NCBI GenBank assembly: GCA_030715195.1 | Contig: JAUYVI010000003.1 | Coordinates: 462,960-526,959 of the forward strand | Length of the DNA stretch: 64,000 nucleotides | Direction of reading: 5' to 3' | Source: Dongia sedimenti | Lineage (GTDB): Bacteria; Pseudomonadota; Alphaproteobacteria; Dongiales; Dongiaceae | Shown: positions 9,997-20,862 of the stretch, in pieces | Position numbering within the stretch: the first letter of the stretch is position 1 | Layout of the letters: each line of letters starts with the position of its first letter | Notes under the pieces: generated by a model | Seen by the model: only the letters and a program-made list of their open reading frames with translations | Databases searched by the model: none | What the model was told of the DNA's origin: nothing | Made by a program: the position numbers and the translations under genes

Positions 9997-10685
9997 GTCA
10001 GCACGCTACTTCCCATCAGAAGGTTGATTCCGGCCACCGCGGCCGCAACGGCGATCAGGCCGTCGACCCGGTCCAGGGCACCGCCATGGCCGGGGATTAT
10101 ATGGCTCGCGTCCTTGACCCCAAAGTGCCGTTTGAACGCCGATTCGGCCAGGTCGCCCGCCTGCTCGATAATCGCCAACCCGGCGCTCACGGCGGCGAGG
10201 GGCCACACAGTGGGCCGGTCCATGACCAGCGCCGTGATCGCTCCGACAATGGCCGCCGAAACCACCGCGCCGCCAAGCCCCGCCCAGGTCTTGTTGGGGC
10301 TGACCCGCGGCGCCAGCTTCGGCCCGCCGATACTCCGCCCGGCAATATAGGCGCCGGTATCGGCCGCAATCACCAAAGCCACGATCCAGAAGATCTGCTG
10401 CAGGCCGACAGCAAGATCATTGCGCAGCCAAATGAGCGCTGCGCACGGGACGAATACATAGACGATGCCAAGGGCGTACCACGACACCGCGCCGGAGCGG
10501 CGCGCCGCAATCTTGCACCACTCCACGATCATAACGATGGAGAACAGGGCCACGAGCAGGGTCCAGGCAATTCCGCCCGCATAAACCGCGACGACGACGA
10601 TCGGAATGAGCACCGCGGCCGAGATCAGCCGCAGTGTCAGGGGTTTCTTAGACCAATGGATGGAGGGGTCAGCCTGCGCCGCCAT
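9987..10685 (-). CDS. cdsA: Phosphatidate cytidylyltransferase
   Basis: Inner-membrane enzyme making CDP-diacylglycerol from phosphatidate and CTP, the branch point of phospholipid synthesis. The ATG at 10685 (MAAQADPSIHW) overlaps the 3' end of uppS by 17 bases and gives 232 residues with about seven hydrophobic helices. The CDP-alcohol signature is at the C-terminal end (SAFKRHFGVKD, then PGHGGALDRVDG); the usual LDRxDS reads LDRVDG here. A Ser-rich stretch upstream, open to 10781, lies within uppS in another frame and is not part of the protein. It sits between uppS and dxr as in most Proteobacteria. Confidence 0.93.
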   Translation of the reverse strand: MAAQADPSIHWSKKPLTLRLISAAVLIPIVVVAVYAGGIAWTLLVALFSIVMIVEWCKIAARRSGAVSWYALGIVYVFVPCAALIWLRNDLAVGLQQIFWIVALVIAADTGAYIAGRSIGGPKLAPRVSPNKTWAGLGGAVVSAAIVGAITALVMDRPTVWPLAAVSAGLAIIEQAGDLAESAFKRHFGVKDASHIIPGHGGALDRVDGLIAVAAAVAGINLLMGSSVLTWL

Positions 10686-11442
10686 AGCGCCGCGTCCGAC
10701 CGAGATATTCTTGGATGGCGCCGTTGAAGTCGTTCGCGTCGAAGTCGGGCCACTGGCGCTCGAGGAAGACGAACTCGGCATAGGCGCATTGCCAGAGCAG
10801 GAAGTTCGAAATGCGCTTCTCGCCGCTGGTGCGGATCAGCAGGTCGGGATCCGGCATGTCGGCGGTCAGCAGGAACTGCGAGAAATTCTGCTCATTGAGC
10901 TGTTCCGGCTTCAGCTTGCCGTCGAGCGCCGCCTGCATCGCCCTCTGGGCCGCAGCGACGATCTCGTCGCGGCTGCCATAGCTCAAGGCGATGGTGAGAT
11001 TGAGCCGCTGGTTGCTCGCCGTGCGCCGCTCGGCATTGGCGATGAGCTCGACGATATCGGCACCGAGACGGTTGCGGTCGCCGATGACGTTGAGGCGGAT
11101 GCCGTTCTTGTGGAACTCTTCGATTTCGCGCTTCAGATAATGCCGGAGCAGGCCCATGAGATCGTCGATCTCCGAGGCCGGCCGCTTCCAGTTCTCCGAG
11201 GAGAATCCGAACAGCGTCAGATAGCGGACCCCCGCCTCGATCGCCGCCTTGACCGTGCGTCGCACCGCTTCGGCGCCGCGGTTGTGCCCCGCGGTGCGCG
11301 GCAAGCCGCGGGCGCGGGCCCACCGGCCGTTGCCGTCCATGATGATCGCGACATGGGTCGGCGCGGACTGCGCCGCGCCGGTTTCGGCGGCGGTCTCTTT
11401 GCTGGGGTCGGAAAGCGGTTTGGCCGTGCCGGTTTGATTCAC
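10669..11442 (-). CDS. uppS: Isoprenyl transferase (undecaprenyl diphosphate synthase)
   Basis: Cis-prenyltransferase that extends farnesyl diphosphate with isopentenyl diphosphate to undecaprenyl diphosphate, the carrier lipid for peptidoglycan and polysaccharide. The catalytic motif HVAIIMDGNGRWA places the Mg-binding Asp at residue 36. TLFGFSSENWKRP and LLIRTSGEKRISNFLLWQ are the other family signatures. The GTG at 11442, just after the frr stop, gives 257 residues; a longer frame to 11508 lies inside frr. It forms a tight operon with frr upstream and cdsA overlapping downstream. Confidence 0.94.
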   Translation of the reverse strand: MNQTGTAKPLSDPSKETAAETGAAQSAPTHVAIIMDGNGRWARARGLPRTAGHNRGAEAVRRTVKAAIEAGVRYLTLFGFSSENWKRPASEIDDLMGLLRHYLKREIEEFHKNGIRLNVIGDRNRLGADIVELIANAERRTASNQRLNLTIALSYGSRDEIVAAAQRAMQAALDGKLKPEQLNEQNFSQFLLTADMPDPDLLIRTSGEKRISNFLLWQCAYAEFVFLERQWPDFDANDFNGAIQEYLGRTRRYGGAG

Positions 11443-11443
11443 G

Positions 11444-12001
11444 TCAGACCTGCATAATCTCTTTTTCCTTGGCGGCCAGGGTTTCATCCACCTTCTGCAC
11501 ATGCTCATCGGTGAGCTTCTGCACCTGGTCGCTCAACCCGTGATGCTCGTCCTCGGTGATCTTGCCGTCTTTCTCCTGCTTCTTCAGGAAGTCCATGCCG
11601 TCGCGCCGCACGTTGCGGATGGCGACCCGCGCATGCTCGGCGTATTTGTGGGCGATCTTTGAGAGTTCCTGGCGGCGTTCCCGTGACAATTCCGGGATCG
11701 GCACGCGGACCGTGCTGCCGTCGGCCATCGGGTTGACGCCGAGCCCGGCGTCGCGGATCGCCTTCTCGACCGCGCCGACCAGGCCGCGGTCCCAGACCTG
11801 AACCGTGATCATGCGGGGCTCCGGCACGTTGATGGTGCCGACCTGGTTGAGCGGCATGTCGTTGCCATAGGCGCTGACATGCACCGGCTCCAGCAGGTTG
11901 GCCGAAGCGCGGCCGGTCCGCAGGCCGGAAAATTCCTTGCGCAGCGCTTCCAATGCGCCGTCCATGCGGCGGCTAAATTCGCTCAGTCTTGCATCGGACA
12001 T
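11444..12001 (-). CDS. frr: Ribosome recycling factor
   Basis: Cytoplasmic tRNA-mimic protein that, with EF-G, splits the post-termination ribosome. The 185 residues match the normal length. Signatures are the N-terminal helix ending [14 protein letters not shown], the [20 protein letters not shown] beta-domain, and the C-terminal helical rod containing [18 protein letters not shown] and [21 protein letters not shown]. It lies 32 bases after pyrH and 1 base before the uppS GTG, the conserved pyrH-frr-uppS order. Confidence 0.97.
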   Translation of the reverse strand: MSDARLSEFSRRMDGALEALRKEFSGLRTGRASANLLEPVHVSAYGNDMPLNQVGTINVPEPRMITVQVWDRGLVGAVEKAIRDAGLGVNPMADGSTVRVPIPELSRERRQELSKIAHKYAEHARVAIRNVRRDGMDFLKKQEKDGKITEDEHHGLSDQVQKLTDEHVQKVDETLAAKEKEIMQV

Positions 12002-12033
12002 CTCGGACTATCCCCCAATCATCGCAGGCGCAC

Positions 12034-12786
12034 TCAAGCTGCGCCCTTCTTCAGCTGTTCGCCGATGACGGTGCAGCGGCCCCGGCCCTGCAGCACCTCG
12101 GCCATCATGCCGTGCGTGTGGATCGAGAAGACGATGATCGGAATGTGGCTCTCGCGGGCGAGCGAGATCGCCGACGCGTCCATCACCTTCAGATCGCGCG
12201 ACAGCACCTCGTGATGCGTCAATGTCTCATAACGCTCGGCCTTGGGGTCGAGCTTCGGATCGGCGCTGTAGACGCCGTCCACCTTGGTGCCCTTCAGCAG
12301 CGCCTCGCAGCCCATCTCGGAGGCGCGCAAAGCCGCGGCGGTGTCGGTGGTGAAATACGGATTGCCGGTGCCGGCGGCGAAGATCACCACCCGCCCCTTC
12401 TCCAGGTGCCGCATCGCCCGGCGGCGGATATAGGGCTCACAGATCGATTGCATGGAGATCGCCGACTGGACCCGGGTCTGCACGCCGGCCTGTTCGAGGG
12501 CGTTCTGCATGGCGAGCGCGTTCATGACCGTCGCCAGCATACCCATGTAGTCGGCCGAGGCGCGTTGCATGCCCTGGCTGGCGCCGGCGATGCCGCGGAA
12601 GATGTTGCCGCCGCCGATCACCAGGCAGCATTCGACGCCCATTTCGGCGACCTGCTTCACCTCTTCAGCGACACGATTGACGGTCTGGGGTTCAAGGCCG
12701 AACTCCCGGGTTCCCATCAGGGCTTCTCCGGAAATCTTGAGAAGCACCCGCTTGTACAGAAGTCCCGGTTTGCCTGGCCCTGCCAT
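12034..12786 (-). CDS. pyrH: UMP kinase
   Basis: Hexameric bacterial UMP kinase of the amino acid kinase fold, converting UMP to UDP for pyrimidine supply. Family motifs are [15 protein letters not shown] at the N-terminus, [10 protein letters not shown] for nucleotide binding, and [30 protein letters not shown] and [21 protein letters not shown] toward the C-terminus. The ATG at 12786 is preferred because GAGG lies 6 bases upstream; ATG 12798 is directly abutted by AGGAG, too close to serve. That gives 250 residues. A hairpin lies in the tsf-pyrH gap. Confidence 0.96.
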   Translation of the reverse strand: MAGPGKPGLLYKRVLLKISGEALMGTREFGLEPQTVNRVAEEVKQVAEMGVECCLVIGGGNIFRGIAGASQGMQRASADYMGMLATVMNALAMQNALEQAGVQTRVQSAISMQSICEPYIRRRAMRHLEKGRVVIFAAGTGNPYFTTDTAAALRASEMGCEALLKGTKVDGVYSADPKLDPKAERYETLTHHEVLSRDLKVMDASAISLARESHIPIIVFSIHTHGMMAEVLQGRGRCTVIGEQLKKGAA

Positions 12787-12813
12787 TCCCAGCCTCATCT
12801 CCTGCCTAGGGGT

Positions 12814-12845
12814 TCGGCGCCGGTCGAATGATCGCCCGGCGCCGA
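12814..12845. repeat. Hairpin in the tsf-pyrH intergenic gap
   Basis: TCGGCGCCGG and CCGGCGCCGA form a perfect 10-bp stem around a 12-base loop, between tsf (ends 12903) and pyrH (starts 12786). No U-tract follows on the minus strand, so it is not a standard intrinsic terminator; partial termination or mRNA processing between the ribosomal pair and pyrH is possible. Confidence 0.6.
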
Positions 12846-12902
12846 GTCTTCCATCGGGTCCTTATACCACGAACCCGCCGACTCGAAGGACTGTCGGTCG
12901 CC

Positions 12903-13796
12903 TTACGCGGCGTCCTGCTGTTCCTTCGCGATGCCCTCGCCGAGCGCCATGCGGGCAAAGCCGGTGATCGTCACGGGCGCGCCGATCTCCTTGGCGGCCT
13001 TCTCGACGACCTGCTTCACCCGGCTCTCGCCGTCGATGACGTAGAGCTGCTCCAACAGCACCACGTCCTCGTAGTACTTGCGCAGACGGCCCTCGACCAT
13101 CTTGGCGATGATCTCTTCCGGCTTGCCGCTGGCGCGGGCCTGCTCGGAGAGAACCGCGCGCTCGCGGTCGAGCTCGGCCTGGCTGACCGACTTGATGTCC
13201 AGCGACGACGGGTTGGCGGCGGCGACGTGCATGGCGATCTGCTTGCCAAGGGCGGCCAGCTTCGCCTTGTCACCGGCCGATTCCAACCCGACGAGCACTC
13301 CGATCTTCCCCATGTTCGGGACGGTCGCGTTGTGCATATAGGTCGCGACAACACCGTCCTTCACGGCAACCGTCGCCATGCGGCGCAGGTTCATGTTCTC
13401 GCCGATGGTGGCCACCAAATGCGTCAATTTTTCGGCGACCGTCTGGCCATCCGGCAGCTTGGCGTTCTTCAGCGCCTCGATATCGCCGGCACCCAGCGCC
13501 TGCTGGGCGACGCTCGAAACGAAGCCCTGGAACTGGTCGTTGCGGGCGACGAAGTCGGTCTCCGAATTGACCTCCACCAGGACGCCCTTCTTGTCGCCGG
13601 AAACGACGGCGACCAGGCCCTCGGCGGCGACCCGGCCGGCCTTCTTGGCGGCGGCGGCGAGGCCCTTCTTGCGCAGCCAATCGACCGCCTCTTCGAGGTT
13701 GCCCCCGTTCTCGCTGAGGGCCTTCTTGCAGTCCATCATGCCGGCGCCCGAAACTTCGCGCAGTTCCTTGACCAGCGCGGCGGTGATCTCGGCCAT
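12903..13796 (-). CDS. tsf: Elongation factor Ts
   Basis: Guanine nucleotide exchange factor for EF-Tu. The start ATG at 13796 follows GAGGAGACAAACC, a clear ribosome-binding site. The 297 residues begin with the UBA-like domain ([21 protein letters not shown]) and include the EF-Tu-contacting [14 protein letters not shown] segment in the core domain and the C-terminal coiled-coil region rich in [15 protein letters not shown] and [11 protein letters not shown]. It is the partner of rpsB immediately upstream, the universal rpsB-tsf pair. Confidence 0.97.
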   Translation of the reverse strand: MAEITAALVKELREVSGAGMMDCKKALSENGGNLEEAVDWLRKKGLAAAAKKAGRVAAEGLVAVVSGDKKGVLVEVNSETDFVARNDQFQGFVSSVAQQALGAGDIEALKNAKLPDGQTVAEKLTHLVATIGENMNLRRMATVAVKDGVVATYMHNATVPNMGKIGVLVGLESAGDKAKLAALGKQIAMHVAAANPSSLDIKSVSQAELDRERAVLSEQARASGKPEEIIAKMVEGRLRKYYEDVVLLEQLYVIDGESRVKQVVEKAAKEIGAPVTITGFARMALGEGIAKEQQDAA

Positions 13797-13890
13797 GGTT
13801 TGTCTCCTCAAATCTCGATGTTGAGCACGTCAGAAGCGGCGGACCGGAGCCTTCTCAAGCACTCCGAATCCGCCGCTGTTGACGCAATAT

Positions 13891-14682
13891 TTAGTTCGCG
13901 ACGGCGGCTTCGGTAGTGCCGGTTTCCGCAGCCGGGAGCTGCTCGGCCGGCAGGTCTTCCGCTTCGCCGATGTCGCGGCCACTGGAGATCGCCTCTTGCT
14001 GCAGACCGTCCAGCACCGCGCCGGAGAACAGGTCGCAATAGAGCTGAATGGCGCGGATCGCGTCATCGTTCCCCGGGACCGGGAAGGTAATGCCGTCCGG
14101 CGAGGAATTGGAATCCAGCACCGCCACGACCGGGATGCCGAGCTTGTTGGCTTCCTTGACCGCGATCTGCTCCTTGTTGGTGTCGATCACCACCAGGATG
14201 TCCGGCTGGCCGCCCATGTCCTTGATGCCGCCCAGCGCCCGCTCCAGCTTGTCGCGGTCGCGGGTCATCATCAGCTGCTCTTTCTTGGTCAGGCCGCCGA
14301 CTTCGCCGGTCTCGAGCATAGTGTCGATGTCGCGCAGGCGCTTGATCGAATTGGAGATGGTCTTCCAGTTCGAGAGCATGCCGCCCAGCCAGCGATGGTT
14401 GACGTAATACTGGCCGCAGCGCTTGGCGGCGTCCGCAACCTTGTCGGAAGCCGCCCGCTTGGTGCCGACGAACAGGATCCGGCCGCCGGAGGCGGCGACA
14501 TCGCGCACCGCCTTCACAGCGTGGTCCAGCATCGGGACGGTCTGCTCGAGATCGATGATGTGGATCCCGTTGCGGACGCCGAACAGATACGGGCCCATCT
14601 TGGGGTTCCAGCGGCGGGTGTGATGGCCGAAATGCACGCCAGCTTCCAGCAGCTGGCGCATCGTGAAGGATGGCAAAGCCAT
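13891..14682 (-). CDS. rpsB: Small ribosomal subunit protein uS2
   Basis: Ribosomal protein S2, bound late to the 30S subunit between head and body. The ATG at 14682 follows AAAAGGA, giving [29 protein letters not shown] and 263 residues. [27 protein letters not shown] and [39 protein letters not shown] are the diagnostic blocks. The last ~25 residues are an acidic Ala/Glu-rich tail. It is the first gene of the run to gloA and carries its own ~185-base upstream region after a terminator at 14870-14893. The frame is open upstream to 14808 but lacks S2 similarity. Confidence 0.97.
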   Translation of the reverse strand: MALPSFTMRQLLEAGVHFGHHTRRWNPKMGPYLFGVRNGIHIIDLEQTVPMLDHAVKAVRDVAASGGRILFVGTKRAASDKVADAAKRCGQYYVNHRWLGGMLSNWKTISNSIKRLRDIDTMLETGEVGGLTKKEQLMMTRDRDKLERALGGIKDMGGQPDILVVIDTNKEQIAVKEANKLGIPVVAVLDSNSSPDGITFPVPGNDDAIRAIQLYCDLFSGAVLDGLQQEAISSGRDIGEAEDLPAEQLPAAETGTTEAAVAN

Positions 14683-14869
14683 TGTTTTCAGTCCTTTTCC
14701 GGTTATGCCTCTGCGGGTGGAGTGACCCGGCCACCCATGGATTGGAGGGGGCCCGGCACCGGAGCGTGGTCTGTCGGGATTTCTCCCCGGCAGCGCGCGC
14801 ACCCGCATGCGTTTTCAAGCGGCGCTTAAGTACCGAAGTCCGGGGGGAAAAACAAGCGCTTAGACGGGG

Positions 14870-14893
14870 AAAACTGCCGCAGGGCTACGGCAG
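14870..14893 (-). terminator. Intrinsic terminator overlapping the methyltransferase stop codon
   Basis: Read on the minus strand, CTGCCG, an 8-base loop (TAGCCCTG) and CGGCAG are followed by TTTTCCCC. The TAG of the loop is the stop codon of the methyltransferase gene. It separates that gene from rpsB. Confidence 0.7.
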
Positions 14894-15775
14894 GTCGGCC
14901 TCGACCACCCCGGCCGAGCACAGGAACATGCCCCGCCAGGTTCCCTCATGCTCCAGCGCCATGGCCGCCTGGCGGAAAGCCGCCTCCATGCCCCCCTCCA
15001 GCATCGGCGGCGCCGGGTGGTAGTGATACCAGTGCAGGCGGAAGTTCTTGAACCCTGCCGCGGTGTATAATTCCTCAAGTTCCAATGGATTATGAAACTT
15101 TGCTAAGATGGCGTCATAGCTCGGGCCGTCACCGGTCGCCTGGCGTTGTTTCGGCAGATCGGTGGCGAGGCGCTTGTCCAGCTCGGCCGCGACCCGGTCC
15201 TTGACCGGCGCGGGCACCGTACCCAACAGGTCGTCCAGGATGAACTCCTTGGTGTAGCGGTTCATGGTGAACAGGGAGAACAGCTTGTTCCGGAACTCGA
15301 TCAGGACCTTCCCGCCCGGCCGGAGCAGCATCTTCACGTTTTCCAGGAACAGCCGGTCGTTCCGGACATGGGGCATGACCCCGGCCGCGATCACGGCGTC
15401 GAACCGCCCGCCCGCCAGCTGGCCGGCCAGGGTCGCGCTGTCTTCCACATCGCCCCACTGGATGAGATTCTCGGCCAGGTGCTGGGCCTTGAAGTTGCGC
15501 CGGGCCGCCGCGACCATCTCCTGGGAGATGTCGCAGCCCGCGACCTCGAAGCCCATCTTCGCCATGGTGAGGAGCGGCGTGCCCTCGCCCACCCCGACCT
15601 CATAGACCCGCTTCACGTTGGCGGAGGCCAGCCGGCTGACCAGGATCTGCAGCCGGAAATAATTCGCCGGATAGCGTCCGGGCTTCTCCAGGTTCTCGCG
15701 CTGGTACATCTGATGATAGTCGCCGGACTCCGCATCATAGAGCTTGGCGATGTCGTGCTTCACGTCACCCGGCAT
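14885..15775 (-). CDS. Class I SAM-dependent methyltransferase
   Basis: Predicted cytoplasmic methyltransferase of 296 residues; the substrate is unknown. The SAM-binding glycine-rich motif I is visible as VYEVGVGEGTPLLTMAKMG, followed by the acidic end of strand 2 (VAGCDISQEM), WGDVEDS, and AAGVMPHV / LLRPGGKVLIEFRN of motifs post-I to III. The ATG at 15775 has GGGGGA 8 bases upstream and overlaps the end of the preceding DUF4910 gene by 11 bases, so the two are probably co-translated. Homologues with this N-terminus (IAKLYDAESGDYHQMYQ) are, as far as I recall, found near sugar or polysaccharide genes, but none are visible here. Confidence 0.82.
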   Translation of the reverse strand: MPGDVKHDIAKLYDAESGDYHQMYQRENLEKPGRYPANYFRLQILVSRLASANVKRVYEVGVGEGTPLLTMAKMGFEVAGCDISQEMVAAARRNFKAQHLAENLIQWGDVEDSATLAGQLAGGRFDAVIAAGVMPHVRNDRLFLENVKMLLRPGGKVLIEFRNKLFSLFTMNRYTKEFILDDLLGTVPAPVKDRVAAELDKRLATDLPKQRQATGDGPSYDAILAKFHNPLELEELYTAAGFKNFRLHWYHYHPAPPMLEGGMEAAFRQAAMALEHEGTWRGMFLCSAGVVEADLP

Positions 15776-17120
15776 GGACCGGTCCCCCATTCCTGTCTTC
15801 GAGGCGCTGGAGCAGGCCATGCTGCTCGAGCGCTGCCGCGATCGGCGCGAGATCCCAGACCGGGACCTCCAACATGTCGGCGACGGCGAGCAGATCATGC
15901 GTCCCGTCGGCATAAGCCAGCACATTCATCATCGAGCGCACCTGCCGCGCCGTGTCCTTGGTGCTCAAGGTCGGATAGAGACCGCGCTTGCCGAGATTGG
16001 GCTCGCAGGGCGTGGTGGCGCGGAAGGTCGCGTTCGCCTCGACCGCCATCACCGCCTTCTTCAAGGCCTCGAATCCACCGCCGAGACCCGACGGCGTGAT
16101 GAGCGAAAGATCGTCCTTCGAGGTGTGGTACTCCGGGTACATCGCGTATTTCGAACGCATGATCGAGGCAACCGGAAGATCCGCGCCGGGACTGCAATAC
16201 TGCCGCTCGTCGCTACCGCGGTCGAGATAGGTGTAGCGCGTGAAATCACCCGCATGATGGCGGAGCGCGTGCAAGGCCGCACGATCCGCCAACGTACCGC
16301 CGAGCCGTGTCGGCAGGTAGGAATAAGCCCGGTCGTCGCCGATGCAGGTGACGTTGAAGCCCGCGACCACGCGCCGCTTCAACATATCGAGATGGCGGCT
16401 GAGATAGACGATCGAGCCGATCGTCTCCGGGATGAGCACAATGCGATAGGTGTAGCGCCGGCGCGGCAGGTCCTGCAGCCATTGCGCGAGGGCGGTCGTG
16501 ACGACCGGACCGGAGAGCTCGTTGTTGCCCATGGACGGATGGCAGACATAGGTCGAGACGAAGACTTCCCGCTCCTCCTCGCCCGGAATCACCAGTTCGG
16601 CGTAGGTAAGGCTGCCGGGCGCCAGCGTTGCATCGATCTTCACCCGATAGTCGCCGGGCGCGAGAGTCTCCAACTGCGCGTGCGTGAGACAGAAGCCCCA
16701 GCGCTCCTTGTAGTAGGAGGTCACGTAGGGAACGGCGTCAGGCTGCTCGGGAAGACTATAGAGATGCGGCCGCAATTCATCGAGGCTGAGCGTCGCATCG
16801 ATCGGCGTCGAATAGCCGACCACATGCAGGTTGTTCGCCTTGAAGTCGACGATCTTCCCTCCGTCAGGGGCCAGGATATAGCCGTCGCGGATATTCCATT
16901 CCGGCGGCACCACCCAGTCGAAACAGGGCGTGCCGCTCGGCACTTCGAACGTCTTCAGCGCCGGCAATTCGCGGCGGAGAATCTCCAGCGTCTGGCGAAC
17001 CCCATTGCCGGTGATGCTGCGGCAGATCGGGAAGAGCTCGGTCGCGAGGGCGTGCATCGCCACGCCTGGATTTCCTTGGAAATCGAGACCAGCCGTTCCG
17101 ATTGCGGCGGATGAATCCAT
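15765..17120 (-). CDS. DUF4910/DUF2172 aminopeptidase-like protein
   Basis: 451-residue protein resembling the DUF4910 family: an M28-like aminopeptidase fold with an inserted DUF2172 domain and a C-terminal winged helix. Visible features are FPICRSITGNGVRQTL at the N-terminus, FDWVVPPEWNIRDGYI (DUF2172 edge), the metal-site-like YVCHPSMGNNELSGP with His194 and Glu201, LIPETIGSI, and YPEYHTSKDDLS with another putative ligand. The last ~80 residues (VRSMMNVLAYADGTHDLLAVADML) look like the helix-turn-helix. The start has AGGAG 6 bases upstream. Family members are recurrent in surface-polysaccharide loci, but substrate and activity are not established. It lies 46 bases after dnaE and overlaps the downstream methyltransferase. 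Confidence 0.8.
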   Translation of the reverse strand: MDSSAAIGTAGLDFQGNPGVAMHALATELFPICRSITGNGVRQTLEILRRELPALKTFEVPSGTPCFDWVVPPEWNIRDGYILAPDGGKIVDFKANNLHVVGYSTPIDATLSLDELRPHLYSLPEQPDAVPYVTSYYKERWGFCLTHAQLETLAPGDYRVKIDATLAPGSLTYAELVIPGEEEREVFVSTYVCHPSMGNNELSGPVVTTALAQWLQDLPRRRYTYRIVLIPETIGSIVYLSRHLDMLKRRVVAGFNVTCIGDDRAYSYLPTRLGGTLADRAALHALRHHAGDFTRYTYLDRGSDERQYCSPGADLPVASIMRSKYAMYPEYHTSKDDLSLITPSGLGGGFEALKKAVMAVEANATFRATTPCEPNLGKRGLYPTLSTKDTARQVRSMMNVLAYADGTHDLLAVADMLEVPVWDLAPIAAALEQHGLLQRLEDRNGGPVHAG

Positions 17121-17166
17121 GCACGCTCCTGCCTCTGGAGCGTTCTAGGTCAGTTCACCGAACCGC

Positions 17167-20592
<3,426 letters not shown>

Positions 20593-20862
20593 TCTGATTT
20601 CCTGGTGGGCGACTCGCGACAGAAGTCTATCCCGAATCGGCCGCGTGATTCCATTTCGGATCGGCGCGACGCCGGACTCCTGCCCAGCCTGGACGACGTG
20701 TTCTGGATCGTCGCGGCCCTGTCGCTGATTGTCGAATCGTGCGCGATTTCGCCGGCTTCGTCGCCGGCATGATCAAACTCTTCCGCCGCGTTGCCGTCGT
20801 CCTGATCGGGATCGCGGCGATCGTCGGTTTGCCGATCCCCGATCCCTATGTGCGCTGGCCGG
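20593..20862. other. Gap between dnaE and the TonB receptor gene
   Basis: About 270 bases hold no convincing gene. The part near 20593-20690 should contain the dnaE promoter. On the plus strand a frame from GTG 20739 or ATG 20769 encodes a membrane-helix-like stretch (LFRRVAVVLIGIAAIVGLPI) before running into the antisense of the receptor gene; it could be a broken remnant or chance. Confidence 0.4.
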
